A DNA stretch of 35,979 bases from Streptomyces monashensis (GCF_001866665.1 NZ_MLYO01000043.1:1-35979), one strand, 5' to 3'; positions 7,863 to 18,064 are shown, numbered from the stretch's first letter. The notes: generated by a model from the sequence alone, not told the origin. Numbers and translations are program-made.

Positions 7863-8031
7863 GTGACGGACAAGGCGCGAATCGTGCTCACCGTGATGTC
7901 CGGTCACGCGACGAAGGCCGACGTCCCGAAGAAGTACAAGATCTCCGAGAGGGACGTCGACCTGGAAGCGACAGCTCCTGTACGGCGACCTTCTCGGGCT
8001 GCTGGGCGATGACTCCGCCCTCCTCCAGTAG
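7863..8031 (+). pseudogene. Short helix-turn-helix protein remnant, one frameshift
   Basis: Reads VTDKARIVLTVMSGHATKAD then VPKKYKISERDVDL, a helix-turn-helix resembling the DNA-binding segment of transposase OrfA or Mor-type proteins. The frame then changes near 7962 (one base apparently lost, removing an expected Trp codon) and continues KRQLLYGDLLGLLGDDSALLQ to a TAG at 8029. Lys-rich composition and good third-position GC support former coding. GTG 7863 is the likely start. It may belong to the same lost element as the adjacent IS701 fragment, though it lies on the opposite strand. Confidence 0.4.
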
Positions 8032-8119
8032 CGGGGCGCTTCGGCCCGACTTCCCGGGCGGGCACGTTGGCGGCGAAAAGTCCGCGAAATCGTCTTCGAA
8101 AGGAGAGAAAACAATCCGT

Positions 8120-8611
8120 ATGTGCTCGTCGAAATTCGGTCTCGGTCTGGCGGTCTCAGCCGCTGTGATCGCCGGAGATGCGCTGGCGCCAGCCGCGACG
8201 GCGGCACCGATGCCCCGGACCCGGGCTGCTGCGACGGACACCGCCCGGCAACTGCTCACCGGCAATGGCAGGGGATCGGGCGCGGGTCAGCCGTTTGGCG
8301 TGGGGGCGCTCAGCAGCGTCCAGCTGGGCACTGACAGTATCCGCGCCGGCGACAACGTCTGCGCGGGCAACCGCAACGGAACCGGCAACGGAACCAATGG
8401 CTCCGACGGAGGGATCCGTGCCGGGCTGTGCAACGGCAGCACCAACGGCGGAGGTGGCACCGACGGGGCACCGGGCCGAGACGGCACCAACGGTGGCAAC
8501 GGCGCAGACGCAGTGGGTGGAGGCGACGGCGGGCGAGGTGGCCACGGTAGGACCTGCCTCGGCATCGGCTGGGAGCGCAGTGGTCAGGGAGGCCGCGGCG
8601 GCAACGGCTGA
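8120..8611 (+). CDS. Secreted Gly/Asn-rich protein
   Basis: A 163-residue predicted exported protein. Residues 1-30 are a signal peptide (MCSSKFGLGLAVSAAVIAG, cleavage near ATAA-PM). After an Ala/Thr/Arg segment, residues from about 75 onward are rich in Gly, Asn, Asp and Thr with short motifs such as GNGTNGSDGG, GRDGTNGGNGAD and GGGDGGRGGHG. Three mature cysteines are present (NVCAG, GLCNG, RTCLG). A GGAG at 8102-8105 precedes the ATG at 8120 with a rather long gap. The composition recalls glycine-rich surface proteins, but no known domain is visible. It is convergent with the large phosphatase gene. Function unknown. Confidence 0.65.
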   Translation: MCSSKFGLGLAVSAAVIAGDALAPAATAAPMPRTRAAATDTARQLLTGNGRGSGAGQPFGVGALSSVQLGTDSIRAGDNVCAGNRNGTGNGTNGSDGGIRAGLCNGSTNGGGGTDGAPGRDGTNGGNGADAVGGGDGGRGGHGRTCLGIGWERSGQGGRGGNG

Positions 8612-8681
8612 CCGCCCGCCCGCAGCCGACCGCTCACTGTCTTGCGCGGGCCTCCGGACGTGCCGGTATCAACCGTCCCTT

Positions 8682-11111
8682 TCAGATCGCGGCAAGGGAC
8701 TGCTCGGCCCACACGGTCTTGCCGACGCGGTCGTGCCGGGTGCCCCAGCGCTGGACGAGCTGGGCGACCATCAGCAGGCCCCGCCCTCCTTCGTCGAAGG
8801 TTCTGGCGCGCCGCATGTGCGGCGTCGTGCTGCCGGAGTCGAAGACTTCGCAGACCAGGGTGCTGTCCTGATGGATCAGCCGCAGCTGGATGGGCGGCTG
8901 GCCGTAGCGGATGGCGTTGGTGACCAGTTCACTGACCACCAGCTCGGAGATGAACGCGGCGTCGTCCAATCCCCAGGCGGCCAGTTGGTCGCCGGTGTGC
9001 CGGCGGGCCCGGGAGACGACGGCGAAGTCGAAGTCCAGATCCCAGGTAGCGACCCGGTCGGCATGCAGGGCCCGGGTACGGGCGACGAGCAGCGCGACAT
9101 CGTCGGCCGGGGGATGCGTCAGCAAGGCGGTGAGTACCCTGTCGCAGATTGTCTCCAGAGCCATGGCCGGGCGCGCCAGAGCGGCGAACATCTTGTCCAA
9201 GGCTTCGTCGATATCGTGTTCACGGGCTTCGAGCAGACCGTCGGTGTAGAGGACGATCAGGCTTCCCTCGGGCAGTTCCGCCTCGACGGCTTCGAAGGGC
9301 ATCCCTCCTAGCCCCAGTGGTGGTCCGGCGGGGACGTCGAGGAAGCGTACGACGCCGTCGGGCGTCACCACCGCGGGTGGGGGGTGGCCCGCCCGGGCCA
9401 GGGTGCACCGGCGGGAGACGGGGTCGTAGATCGCATACAGGCAGGTGCTGCCGATGCCTACGGCAGTCTCGGCGGCCGGGTCCCTTGCGCCCTCTTCCAC
9501 CGACAGGTGCAGCACCAAGTCGTCGAGGTGGGTGAGGAGCTCGTCGGCCGGCAGGTCGACATCGGCCAGCGTGCGCACCGCGGTCCGGAGCCGGCCCATG
9601 GTGGCGGAGGCCCGGATGCCATGGCCGACCACGTCGCCGACGACGAGAGCCACTCGCGCACCGGACAACGGGATGACGTCGAACCAGTCGCCGCCCACGC
9701 CGGCTTGGGTGACGGCAGGCACGTAGCGGGAGGCGATGCCCACTGCCGTCTGGTCGGGCAGCGTCTGCGGGAGCAGGCTGCGCTGCAGGGCCATGGTGGT
9801 GGTACGCGCCTGGGTGTGTCGGCGGGCATGGTCCAGGGCGACGGCGGCCTTGGCTGCCAGCTCCTCCGCCACGCGCAGGTCACCGACGTCGAAGGGCTCC
9901 CGGTGTCTGTGCCGGGCGAAAAGGGCGATGCCGAGGCTGCTGCCGTCGCTCACCAGGGGCACCACCATCAGCGACTGCATCCCCGCCCCACCCAGCCATG
10001 CGGCACCGGCGTCCGCCTGCGCCCACCCGTCCAGAGCGAGGGCGTCCGAGCCGTAGAGGGCGGCGTGGCCCAAGGCCAGGCACTGTGCCGGGGGCGAAGC
10101 CGCAGGGTAAAAGGTCGCCGCTCCCGCCGCGGCCGGGAACAGCCCACTGCCCTTAAGGACCGAGCGGTACGCAGCACGACGCACCACGACCGGCTTCGTC
10201 GTTGACACAGGGGCGGCCGCGTCCAGCTGCTGCGGAAAGTCGAGCAGGTCGACGGCCACGAAGTCCGCGAAGTCGGGGACGGCGACATCGCTGAACTCCT
10301 GTGCGGTAAGCCCGATATCGAGGCTGCTGCCGATCCGCGCTTCCGCCTCGTGCACGAGGAACTCTCGCTGCTGGACGAACGAGCCTTCCGGCCCAGGGTG
10401 GGCCGCCAGGCACACTGCGCGCACCCGGCCGCCCGGGTCTTTGAGCGGGGTGAGGTATGCCGACCAGCCCAGCCCAGGGCTGGTGCCCGGCAGGCGAAGG
10501 GCCGCGTTCCGGCGCTGCACCTCACCGCACTCCAGGGCCCGGCGCATCCCGCTGTCGATCTGTGTGCTTCCCTCACCAGGCGCGATGTCCGTCATACGCA
10601 GTCCACGCATGACCTTCTCGGTCAGGCGCAGAGCCTGTTGCATGCCCACACTGACCTGTACCAGTCGCCGGTCCGTATCGAAGATTGCAAGGCTGTCGGG
10701 CGACTGGCGAAACGCCCATTGCTCCAGTGTTTCGGTGCTCAGCGTGTCCGCCGGCCCCGCCACGGCGGACACCACCAGCCATTCGGCCGGACCGCCGACC
10801 GGAGCGCGGCGGTGCGCCAGCACGTCCAACTCCAACTCGTGGCCGTCCCGGTGCCGCAGCGCCACGGTGCCGCTCCACCGTTCCAGCTCGCCCCAGGGGT
10901 GCCGGGCGGCCTCACCGGCGTCGGCGAGCAGGCTGGCCGCGGCCCGTCCCAAGACCTGGGAGGACGAGTATCCGAGCAGCCGCCGGGCACCTTCGCTCCA
11001 CCCCGCCACAACGCCCTGATCACTAACGGCCGCCGTGGCCGTGCAGGCCGACTCGCAAGAGGCGTCCGGCTGGCCCGGATCCTTGCCAGGAGGGGTGAAA
11101 GATCGTTCCAT
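8682..11111 (-). CDS. PAS-PAS-GAF-SpoIIE phosphatase with C-terminal HATPase (anti-sigma-like) domain
   Basis: An 809-residue soluble regulator. Order: PAS 1 (about 25-120, SEGARRLLGYSSSQVLGR), PAS 2 (about 130-240), GAF (about 260-435, LMVVPLVSDGSSLGIALFAR), PP2C/SpoIIE (about 440-670), HATPase_c (about 690-805). The phosphatase domain keeps the metal-binding acids: GGDWFDV, VVGDVVGHG, and LYTDGLLEAR. The kinase-like domain has the N-box ELVVSELVTNAIRYG and G-box EGGRGLLMV, as in RsbW-type anti-sigma factors. Family members dephosphorylate STAS anti-anti-sigma proteins in partner-switching pathways that control alternative sigma factors; fusing phosphatase and HATPase puts both switch activities in one chain. 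No STAS or sigma gene is adjacent. ATG 11111 is the start. The LuxR-type gene upstream is co-oriented. Confidence 0.93.
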   Translation of the reverse strand: MERSFTPPGKDPGQPDASCESACTATAAVSDQGVVAGWSEGARRLLGYSSSQVLGRAAASLLADAGEAARHPWGELERWSGTVALRHRDGHELELDVLAHRRAPVGGPAEWLVVSAVAGPADTLSTETLEQWAFRQSPDSLAIFDTDRRLVQVSVGMQQALRLTEKVMRGLRMTDIAPGEGSTQIDSGMRRALECGEVQRRNAALRLPGTSPGLGWSAYLTPLKDPGGRVRAVCLAAHPGPEGSFVQQREFLVHEAEARIGSSLDIGLTAQEFSDVAVPDFADFVAVDLLDFPQQLDAAAPVSTTKPVVVRRAAYRSVLKGSGLFPAAAGAATFYPAASPPAQCLALGHAALYGSDALALDGWAQADAGAAWLGGAGMQSLMVVPLVSDGSSLGIALFARHRHREPFDVGDLRVAEELAAKAAVALDHARRHTQARTTTMALQRSLLPQTLPDQTAVGIASRYVPAVTQAGVGGDWFDVIPLSGARVALVVGDVVGHGIRASATMGRLRTAVRTLADVDLPADELLTHLDDLVLHLSVEEGARDPAAETAVGIGSTCLYAIYDPVSRRCTLARAGHPPPAVVTPDGVVRFLDVPAGPPLGLGGMPFEAVEAELPEGSLIVLYTDGLLEAREHDIDEALDKMFAALARPAMALETICDRVLTALLTHPPADDVALLVARTRALHADRVATWDLDFDFAVVSRARRHTGDQLAAWGLDDAAFISELVVSELVTNAIRYGQPPIQLRLIHQDSTLVCEVFDSGSTTPHMRRARTFDEGGRGLLMVAQLVQRWGTRHDRVGKTVWAEQSLAAI

Positions 11112-11314
11112 CGCCGCTCATCTCGCCCTCTGCTCGCTGATCTCGACCCCACACCCTCTCTGGAGGAGACCTCACCCCCAGTCTCTACCGACCAGCATGA
11201 TCCAGAGAGCCACGAAGCACCAACGCAGCGCTGCGGATGCCAGGACCCCGGCGCAGCGCTTGGCGCCGTCGGCGCTCCGTCCGCGAATACGGCGCCGTGA
11301 TGCGGCCGCCCGGG

Positions 11315-11542
11315 TCACGCGCCCAGGGATATGGCCACCCGGGTGAGTTCGGCCGTGCAGTGGACATTGAGCTTGGCCCTGATACGCCGCAGATACGCGT
11401 CGACCGTGTGCTGGGACAGACCCATGAGACGAGCCGTTTGCAGGTAGGTGCGCCCTGCGGCGATGTGGTGCAGAGTCTCCTGCTCGCGCGGGGACAGGGA
11501 AGCTATGGATGCTTCGATGGGCGAGGCGGTGATGGGGCTCAT
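11315..11542 (-). CDS. Stand-alone LuxR/GerE-type HTH regulator, 75 residues
   Basis: Almost the whole protein is a LuxR-type DNA-binding domain: LSPREQETLHHIAAGRTYLQ, TARLMGLSQHTVDAYLRRIR, then AKLNVHCTAELTRVA. There is no receiver or ligand domain, as in small GerE-like regulators. AGGA at 11550-11553 sits seven bases from ATG 11542, favouring that start over ATG 11548. It lies 203 bp upstream of the SpoIIE phosphatase gene on the same strand, so the two may be transcribed together or it may regulate that gene. It could also be the C-terminal relic of a longer regulator, but the good ribosome-binding site argues for a real small gene. Confidence 0.8.
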   Translation of the reverse strand: MSPITASPIEASIASLSPREQETLHHIAAGRTYLQTARLMGLSQHTVDAYLRRIRAKLNVHCTAELTRVAISLGA

Positions 11543-12011
11543 GTGCATTTCCTGCGGTGGATCGGCTCGGTCGTCACTGCTCGCACTATCGGAAGCAGAG
11601 AGGCAAATGTCTGAATATTGCTATTTGCCCGATATGGACAGGCTGGCTCTGCAGTGTCATGGCGGGGTCCGCAGACTGTCGCAGCTGTGTCACAGGCAAC
11701 CGCCGAAAGACCGATCACCTCCTCAGCGCGCAGAAGCACCCACGGTCGGGCAGGAGGCCGGCGGCGGCACGCCCTGCGCGGTACTCCACCGCATCCCGGC
11801 CGGCATCGCACCGCGGGGCGAGAGACGGCCGCCGACAGCATCACGTCGGCGGGCGTGCCGCGTGGACCGAGGAACCGCCCCTGCGCCAAGCCCTGACATC
11901 CAGGAGCATGACGCGGCGCAAGTGCCCGGGCGCAATGGAGTCATGATCCAACCGGACACCGATGACTCACCCGCTAAATCCATTCACTGACTGTTTCGAA
12001 GGAGAATTCCA
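11543..12011. other. Intergenic region, no supported gene
   Basis: Open frames here are short, overlap on both strands and have mixed third-position composition. The segment 11590-11640 is A/T-richer and probably contains the promoter of the LuxR-type gene. I see no RNA gene or clear repeat. Confidence 0.4.
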
Positions 12012-12161
12012 ATGGCTCGCATATTCACCAGGCACGCAGGTGTCCTGCCTGCACGCCAGCTCATTCGCTGCCCCCGCGCCCACGGGCGTGCATGCGGTGG
12101 TAGAGGACCGCCACCACGACAGGAGCCCCCTGATGGCGACCACCACGACCAGGAGAATTGA
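12012..12161 (+). CDS. Possible small ORF with strong ribosome-binding site
   Basis: A 49-residue frame from ATG 12012 to TGA 12159-12161. It is called mainly because GAAGGAG lies seven bases upstream, an unusually good site. The product begins MARIFTRHAGVLPARQ and is Arg/His/Pro-rich with two cysteines; there is no signal peptide, membrane helix or recognised motif. Third-position GC is only about 60%, low for this genome. A second site (AGGAG at 12121) precedes ATG 12133 in another frame. This could be a decayed leader or a small regulatory peptide. Confidence 0.3.
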   Translation: MARIFTRHAGVLPARQLIRCPRAHGRACGGRGPPPRQEPPDGDHHDQEN

Positions 12162-12302
12162 GCTGTCATCGACATCAGGTGATGACAGCGGCGCCGATCC
12201 CTACTCGGCCGGTCGTCCAGTGACAGATGACCGGGAGCACCTCGTCGGCGTTCGGTCAGTGGCCCTCGCTAGCCGTGATCACCGAGCACAGTCAGCCCAG
12301 GC

Positions 12303-12324
12303 GAGGCCCCGCGCAGAGGGCCTC
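12303..12324 (-). terminator. Hairpin after the disulfide reductase gene
   Basis: GAGGCCC (12303-12309) pairs with GGGCCTC (12318-12324) across an eight-base loop. It lies about 20 bp beyond the stop of the minus-strand oxidoreductase gene, the expected place for its terminator. Confidence 0.55.
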
Positions 12325-12343
12325 TCGGTTTGCGGCGGCGGCA

Positions 12344-13822
12344 TCACGCGGGGGCGGTCTCCGGTGTTTTCTGGTCTCGCTGGTAGGCGGTGAGGAGGAA
12401 GAGCCAGATCTCGCTGACGGTCGGGAAGCAGGCGATCGCGTGCCTGAGCCGTTTGAGCGGGACCTCGCCGGCGACCGCGATGGTGGCCGAGTGCAGGAGC
12501 TCACTGACGCCCGGTCCGACGAAGGTCACTCCGAGCAGAATCTCCCGGTCGAGGTCGACGACCAGCCGGGCGTGGCCGCGGTAGCCGTCGGCGTAGAGGT
12601 TGGCGCCCTGGGCAGCGTTGAAGTCGAGGTCGACGGTCTTGATCCGGTGGCCTGCCTGCTCCGCCTGCTCGGCGGTCAGGCCCACCGCGGCCGCTTCGGG
12701 GTCGGTGAAGAACACCTGGGGTACGGCGTGCTGGTCGGCGGTGGTGGCGTGGTCGCCCCACGGGGCGTCGTCCACCGGCTGGCCGGCGGCACGTGTGGCG
12801 ATGGCGTCGCCTGCGGTCCGGGCCTGGTACTTGCCCTGGTGAGTGAGCAGGGCGCGGTGGTTGACGTCGCCGAGCGCGTAGAGCCAGTCGCCTTCGACGC
12901 CGTTGACCAGGCAGGTGGTGTCCACGTCCAGCCAGGAGCCGGGGGTGAGGCCGATGGTGTCCAGGCCGATGTCGCTGGTGGCGGGTGTGCGGCCGGTGGC
13001 GAACAGCACCTCGTCGGCCTCCAGCTCGCTGCTGTCGTCGAGGGTGAGGGTGACCGGTCCCTCGGGATCCGGGCGGCGCAGAGCGGTCACCTGTGCGCCG
13101 ATCCGTACGTCCGCGCCCGACTCGCTCAGTCCCTGGGCGACCAGCTCGCCGGCAAAGGGCTCCAGGCGGGGGATCAGGCGACGGCGGGCGAGCAGGGTGA
13201 CCTGGGAGCCGAGGCCCTGCCAGAGAGTGGCCATCTCGACGCCGACTCCGCCGCCGCCGACGACGACGAGCCGGGCAGGCACGGTGCTGGAGTCGGTGCC
13301 GTGCCGGTTGGTCCAGGGCCGGGCCTCTTCGATGCCTGGGATGCCGGGGAGATTCGGTCGGCTGCCGGTGGCGATGGCCACCGCGTGCCGGGCGGTAAGC
13401 GTGTGGCGTGTGCCGTCGTCACGGGTGACGGTGACCTGGCGTGGGCCGTCGAGGCGGCCGTGGCCGCGGAAGAGGTCGGCGCCGATGGACTTGAGGAAAA
13501 GAGCCTGACCGGAGTCGTCCCAGTCGGTGACGTAGCGGTTGCGGCGGGCGAAGACGCCGTCGGTGTCGAGACGGCCGGTGACGGCCTGCCGGGCGCCGTC
13601 TACGCGCCGCGCGTCGGCGACCGCGATGACCGGCCGCAGCAGCGCCTTGCTGGGCACGCAGGCCCAGTAGGAGCACTCGCCGCCGACGAGTTCCCGTTCC
13701 ACGACGGCCACGGACAGGCCGGCGGCACGGGCACGGTCAGCGACATTCTGGCCGACCGGACCCGCGCCCAGCACGATCACGTCGTAGGCGGTGGCTTCTT
13801 GGTTTCCGCGCGGTGCGCTCAT
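12344..13822 (-). CDS. FAD-dependent pyridine nucleotide-disulfide oxidoreductase
   Basis: A 492-residue class I flavin disulfide reductase, the dihydrolipoamide/mycothione/mercuric reductase superfamily. FAD motif DVIVLGAGPVGQNVADRAR (about 14-32); redox-active pair in GGECSYWACVPSK (Cys50 and Cys55); NAD(P) motif LVVVGGGGVGVEMATLW; second FAD motif DWLYALGDVN; C-terminal dimerisation domain from about 360. The interface motif that normally supplies the catalytic His (HPTxSE) reads ACFPTVSEIWL, with Phe in place of His. This belongs, as I recall, to an actinobacterial subfamily with FPTxSE, so the substrate may not be a classical disulfide. Start ATG 13822 follows GAGGAAA. A co-oriented AhpD-like gene ends 138 bp upstream; the two may form a peroxide or thiol redox pair. 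Confidence 0.88.
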   Translation of the reverse strand: MSAPRGNQEATAYDVIVLGAGPVGQNVADRARAAGLSVAVVERELVGGECSYWACVPSKALLRPVIAVADARRVDGARQAVTGRLDTDGVFARRNRYVTDWDDSGQALFLKSIGADLFRGHGRLDGPRQVTVTRDDGTRHTLTARHAVAIATGSRPNLPGIPGIEEARPWTNRHGTDSSTVPARLVVVGGGGVGVEMATLWQGLGSQVTLLARRRLIPRLEPFAGELVAQGLSESGADVRIGAQVTALRRPDPEGPVTLTLDDSSELEADEVLFATGRTPATSDIGLDTIGLTPGSWLDVDTTCLVNGVEGDWLYALGDVNHRALLTHQGKYQARTAGDAIATRAAGQPVDDAPWGDHATTADQHAVPQVFFTDPEAAAVGLTAEQAEQAGHRIKTVDLDFNAAQGANLYADGYRGHARLVVDLDREILLGVTFVGPGVSELLHSATIAVAGEVPLKRLRHAIACFPTVSEIWLFLLTAYQRDQKTPETAPA

Positions 13823-13960
13823 TTGTTTCCTCACATCACGAGCGGTGCTGATCCCGAGCTATTCCCCGGGATTGCCTGACGACGGTCGGTGTCACGTCGG
13901 TCGAACTGGTCTTCGCACTCCCCGTCGGGGCCCCGGGGGGCCGGGCGGGGGACGTGGTGA

Positions 13961-14458
13961 TCAGTTGTGAGTACACGGGGTGACGACCGGCCATTCGTTG
14001 TCGGTGTCGGCGAGGAGGTTCGGCGCCAGATTGCCCGCGACCTCGGCCGTCTCGGCGTCGGCGACGCCGGCGGCCCGGCGCGCCTTCGGCTGCCTCTCGT
14101 CGATGCGGCCGCGGCCGCGGGCAATGGCGTCGGAGAGGGCGAGCAGTGCGGCGATGTGCGGGTCGAAGGACTCGGCGTCGCGGGCCCGCTCCAGTTCCTC
14201 GGCGTCGACCTCGGCGACGTGCGCCCCTATGTAGGTGTGAGCGGACAGGCAGTACTCGCAATTGTTGTACTGGGCGGTGGCGATCGCCAGCCGTTCACGG
14301 ACAGGAGCGGGGATCACGCCCTCGCTCAGTGCCCCGGGCAGGGCCAGCCAGCCTTTGACCAGCGCCGGACTGTTGGCCATGACCTTGGCCAGGTTCGGGA
14401 CGGAGACGAGGGTCTTGCGGACCCGGGTGAGAGCTTCGGCGGCAGCCGCGCGGCCCAT
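13961..14458 (-). CDS. AhpD-like carboxymuconolactone decarboxylase family protein
   Basis: 165 residues, all-alpha CMD/AhpD fold. The peroxidase-type motif is intact: QYNNCEYCLSAHTYIG (Cys67, Cys70, His74). Upstream, SVPNLAKVMANSPALVKGWL is a typical CMD N-terminal segment. AhpD proteins use the CxxC pair to reduce peroxides or regenerate AhpC with electrons from a lipoyl dehydrogenase system; the flavin disulfide reductase downstream fits such a role (inference). The protein is slightly shorter than usual (about 180) and the C-terminus (LAPNLLADTDNEWPVVTPC) looks less conserved. The ATG at 14458 lacks a good ribosome-binding site, so the true start may be elsewhere or the 5' end lost. Confidence 0.8.
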   Translation of the reverse strand: MGRAAAAEALTRVRKTLVSVPNLAKVMANSPALVKGWLALPGALSEGVIPAPVRERLAIATAQYNNCEYCLSAHTYIGAHVAEVDAEELERARDAESFDPHIAALLALSDAIARGRGRIDERQPKARRAAGVADAETAEVAGNLAPNLLADTDNEWPVVTPCTHN

Positions 14459-14733
14459 TCCGCCGCCCGCACAAGCCGCAAGGACAGCCGCGTGCTGTAC
14501 GGATCATGTAACCGCGAGGTGCGCACAGTTCCTCTCCCGCGGCCATACGCCTCACGAAGAGCTGCCATAAGCACCGCTTCTGACCGGCAGGCCGGCCACG
14601 GGCTTGGTGATGTCACCCAGGCTCGCGCCGTCGATGTCGGTCATGAAGCGGTCCCCGGTACCGGTGAGCACCAGCACCCGGTTGCACGGACCGTGCTCAC
14701 CCGATTCCTGGCCTTTCCGGCCCCGAACCTGTC

Positions 14734-14738
14734 AGGAG
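14734..14738 (+). promoter_or_regulatory. Ribosome-binding site favouring a TTG start
   Basis: AGGAG lies six bases before TTG 14745 but 18 bases before ATG 14757, so initiation of the ABC ATPase at TTG is more likely. Confidence 0.5.
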
Positions 14739-14744
14739 AAGACG

Positions 14745-15496
<752 letters not shown>

Positions 15497-15497
<1 letters not shown>

Positions 15498-18052
15498 TGC
15501 TGCGTTACGCACTGCAGTCCCTGAAGGCCCGCAAGGCGGGGTTCATCGGGGCGTTTTTGGCGCTGATGTGTGCTGCGGCTCTGGTGACCGCCTGCGGTGG
15601 TCTGCTGGAGACCGGACTGCGCGGTGAGATCGGTACCGAGCGGTATTCGGGTACGCCGGTCGTCGTGGCGGCGGACCAGAACGTCCACCACGTCACGAAG
15701 AAGAAGGGCAAGAACAAGGACAAGGCCAAGCCGCTCGACGAAAGGGTGTGGCTGCCCTCGGTCACCCGAGAGCGGATCGAGGCGGCGCCTGGGGTGGGGG
15801 CGGTCGTGCCGGAAGCCGACTTCCCCGCGTACGTGGTCGGATCGAACGGCAGGATCTTCGGCGGCCCGGACGGCAAGGAGTCGTCGGGGCACGCGTGGGC
15901 GTCCGCCGAGCTGACACCGTTCCGCATCGACAAGGGGACGCCTCCGCGGACCGACCATGAGATCGTCATCGACCGGGGGCTGGCCTCCCGTGCGGGTCTG
16001 GCCCCCGGCGACAAGGTGACCGTTCAGGCCACCGGCTTGCCTTCGACCTACACGGTGGCGGGGATCGCCACCACCCCGGGCGGTGATCTGAAGGAGCAGG
16101 CCGCGGTGTTCTTCTCTTCGGACGAGGCCCGGCGGCTGGCCGGCCATCTTGGCCAGGAAGCCGTGATCGGCGTGCTGCCCAAGGAGGGTGTGAGCACCGG
16201 AGAGTTGGCCAAGGCGGTGGGCAAGGCCCTCGGTGAGTCGTCCCACGAGCAGGTGTCCACCGGCGGTGACCGTGGCCGGGTGGAGTTCCTCGGGGCGGCC
16301 AAGGCCCGGGGCAAGCTGATCAGCATGGGAGGCGCGATCGGCGCGATCGGGCTGCTTGTGGCGGTCCTGGTCGTGTCCGGCACCTTCGCCCTGTCCATCC
16401 AGCAACGCCGCCGGGAGATCGCCTTGTTGCGGGCTGTGGCGGCAACTCCCAGGCAGGTGCGCCGGCTGATCGGCCGGGAGGCGGCGTGCGTCGGCTTCGC
16501 CGCCGGTCTGCTCGGCGCGGCGGCCGGTCTGCCGCTGGCGTCCTGGCTGCACGGAAAGTTCGTGGGCTTCGGGACGATCCCGGAGACTCTCAAGCTCGTC
16601 CGCAGCCCCTTCCCGGTGTTGGCGGCGATGGCGGCGACACTGTTCGCGGCGTGGGCGGCGGCGCGTATCTCGGCGCGCCGCATCTCCCGGATCCGTCCGG
16701 CCGAGGCGATGTCCGAAGCCGCCATCGAGGGTGACCGCCTGCCCTGGGGGCGGCTTGTGGCCGGGGGAATCGCACTGGCCGGCGGGGTCGTCCTGTTCGT
16801 GGTCCTGGCCGCACTGCACACGGAACCGGCCTCGATGCCGGTGACCTACCTCGCGGTCCTCGTGATCTCGATCGGGCTCGCGCTGCTCGGCCCGCTGACG
16901 GCCAAGGGCGCACTGGCCGTGCTGGGTGTTCCGCTGCGGCTGTCCAGGGTCGCCGGGTACCTCGCGGCGCACAACGCTCGCGCCAACGCCAAGCGGCTGG
17001 CGGCCGTGATCACACCGCTGACCCTTCTGGTCGGCATGTCGTCCACCATCATCTTCGTCCAGACCACCCTGGGCAACGCGGCCGAGCATCAGGTCCGCGG
17101 CGGTGTCACAGCGGATTGGGTGGTCGACTCCACAGGTCCCGGCGTGCCCGGCGCCGTAGCCGACCGGATACGGGGCCTGCCCGGCGTGAGGGCCGTGACC
17201 GAGATCGTCCACACGTCCGTCCGCACGCCGGGCCTGGACAAGTACTCCGTCCAGGGCGTAACTCCCCGCGGCCTTGCCTCGACCATGGACCTGAAGGTCA
17301 CCGAGGGCTCATTGGACCGGCTCGGCGGCCACGCGGTCGCCGTCAGTGATGTGGTCGCCAACAGCAAGGGACTTCATCCCGGCGACACGATGAAGCTGCT
17401 GCTGGGTGACGGCACTCCCGTCACCGTGAGCGTCGTCGCGGTGTACAAGCGGGGTCTCGGCTTCGGAGACCTGACCACGGCACACGATCTCGTGGCCGGT
17501 CACATCGACAATCCGCTCAGCGACTCCGTGCTCGTCGCGGCCGGCGGCGGTGCCAAGCGGGACACGGTCCGGGAGCAACTGGCAGCGGTCGTGAGGGACT
17601 TCCCCGGCGCAGTGGTCACCGGCAGCGGACGTATGGCGGACCGTCAAGCGACAACGCACGAGGAGAACGCCGAGGTCAACTACGTGGCCATGGGGCTCAT
17701 CGTGGCCTTCACCGCCATCGCCTCGGTCAACACCCTGGCCATGTCCACCGCCGACCGCTCACGCGAGTTCGCCCTCCTGCGCCTGGCCGGCATGACCCGG
17801 CGGCAGGTCCTGCGCATGCTCCGCCTGGAGGCCCTGACCGTGGCACTCACCGCGATCGTGCTCGGCACGGGGACCTCGTCGGCCACGCTCACCTCTTTCA
17901 GCATCGGCATGACAGGTGAGGCGGCTCCGGCCATGTCCCCCATGATCTATCTGACGATCGTTGCGGCCGCCGCGGCGCTGGCCCTCAGCGCGACGGTGCT
18001 GCCCGGCAGGATCACCCTGCGGTCAAACCCCACTGACACGATCGCAGACTGA
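15497..18052 (+). CDS. ABC transporter permease, FtsX/MacB family, duplicated
   Basis: 851 residues with two FtsX-type repeats. Segments: N-terminal helix (GFIGAFLALMCAAALVTACG), extracytoplasmic MacB-PCD-like domain (about 45-265, including a basic patch KKKGKNKDKAK), a first FtsX domain with LLVAVLVVSGTFALSIQQRR and the coupling motif REIALLRAVAATPRQVRRLI, two central helices, a second extracytoplasmic domain, and a second FtsX domain with SREFALLRLAGMTRRQVLRM. Such permeases act with the coupled ATPase and do not form a simple channel; typical roles are lipoprotein or peptide export and antibiotic resistance. No regulator or two-component pair lies beside it, so the substrate is unknown. 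It ends 12 bp before a strong terminator. Confidence 0.92.
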
Positions 18053-18064
18053 GAAAGTCGGGTC

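Noticed and set aside
12133..12393. Second small + strand frame with AGGAG upstream (MATTTTRRIELS...)
   Set aside because: Low third-position GC and its end runs into the convergent disulfide reductase gene and its terminator; coding not supported.
12227..13879. Long + strand Gly/Val/Asp-rich open frame
   Set aside because: Antisense shadow of the disulfide reductase gene, a common artefact in GC-rich DNA.
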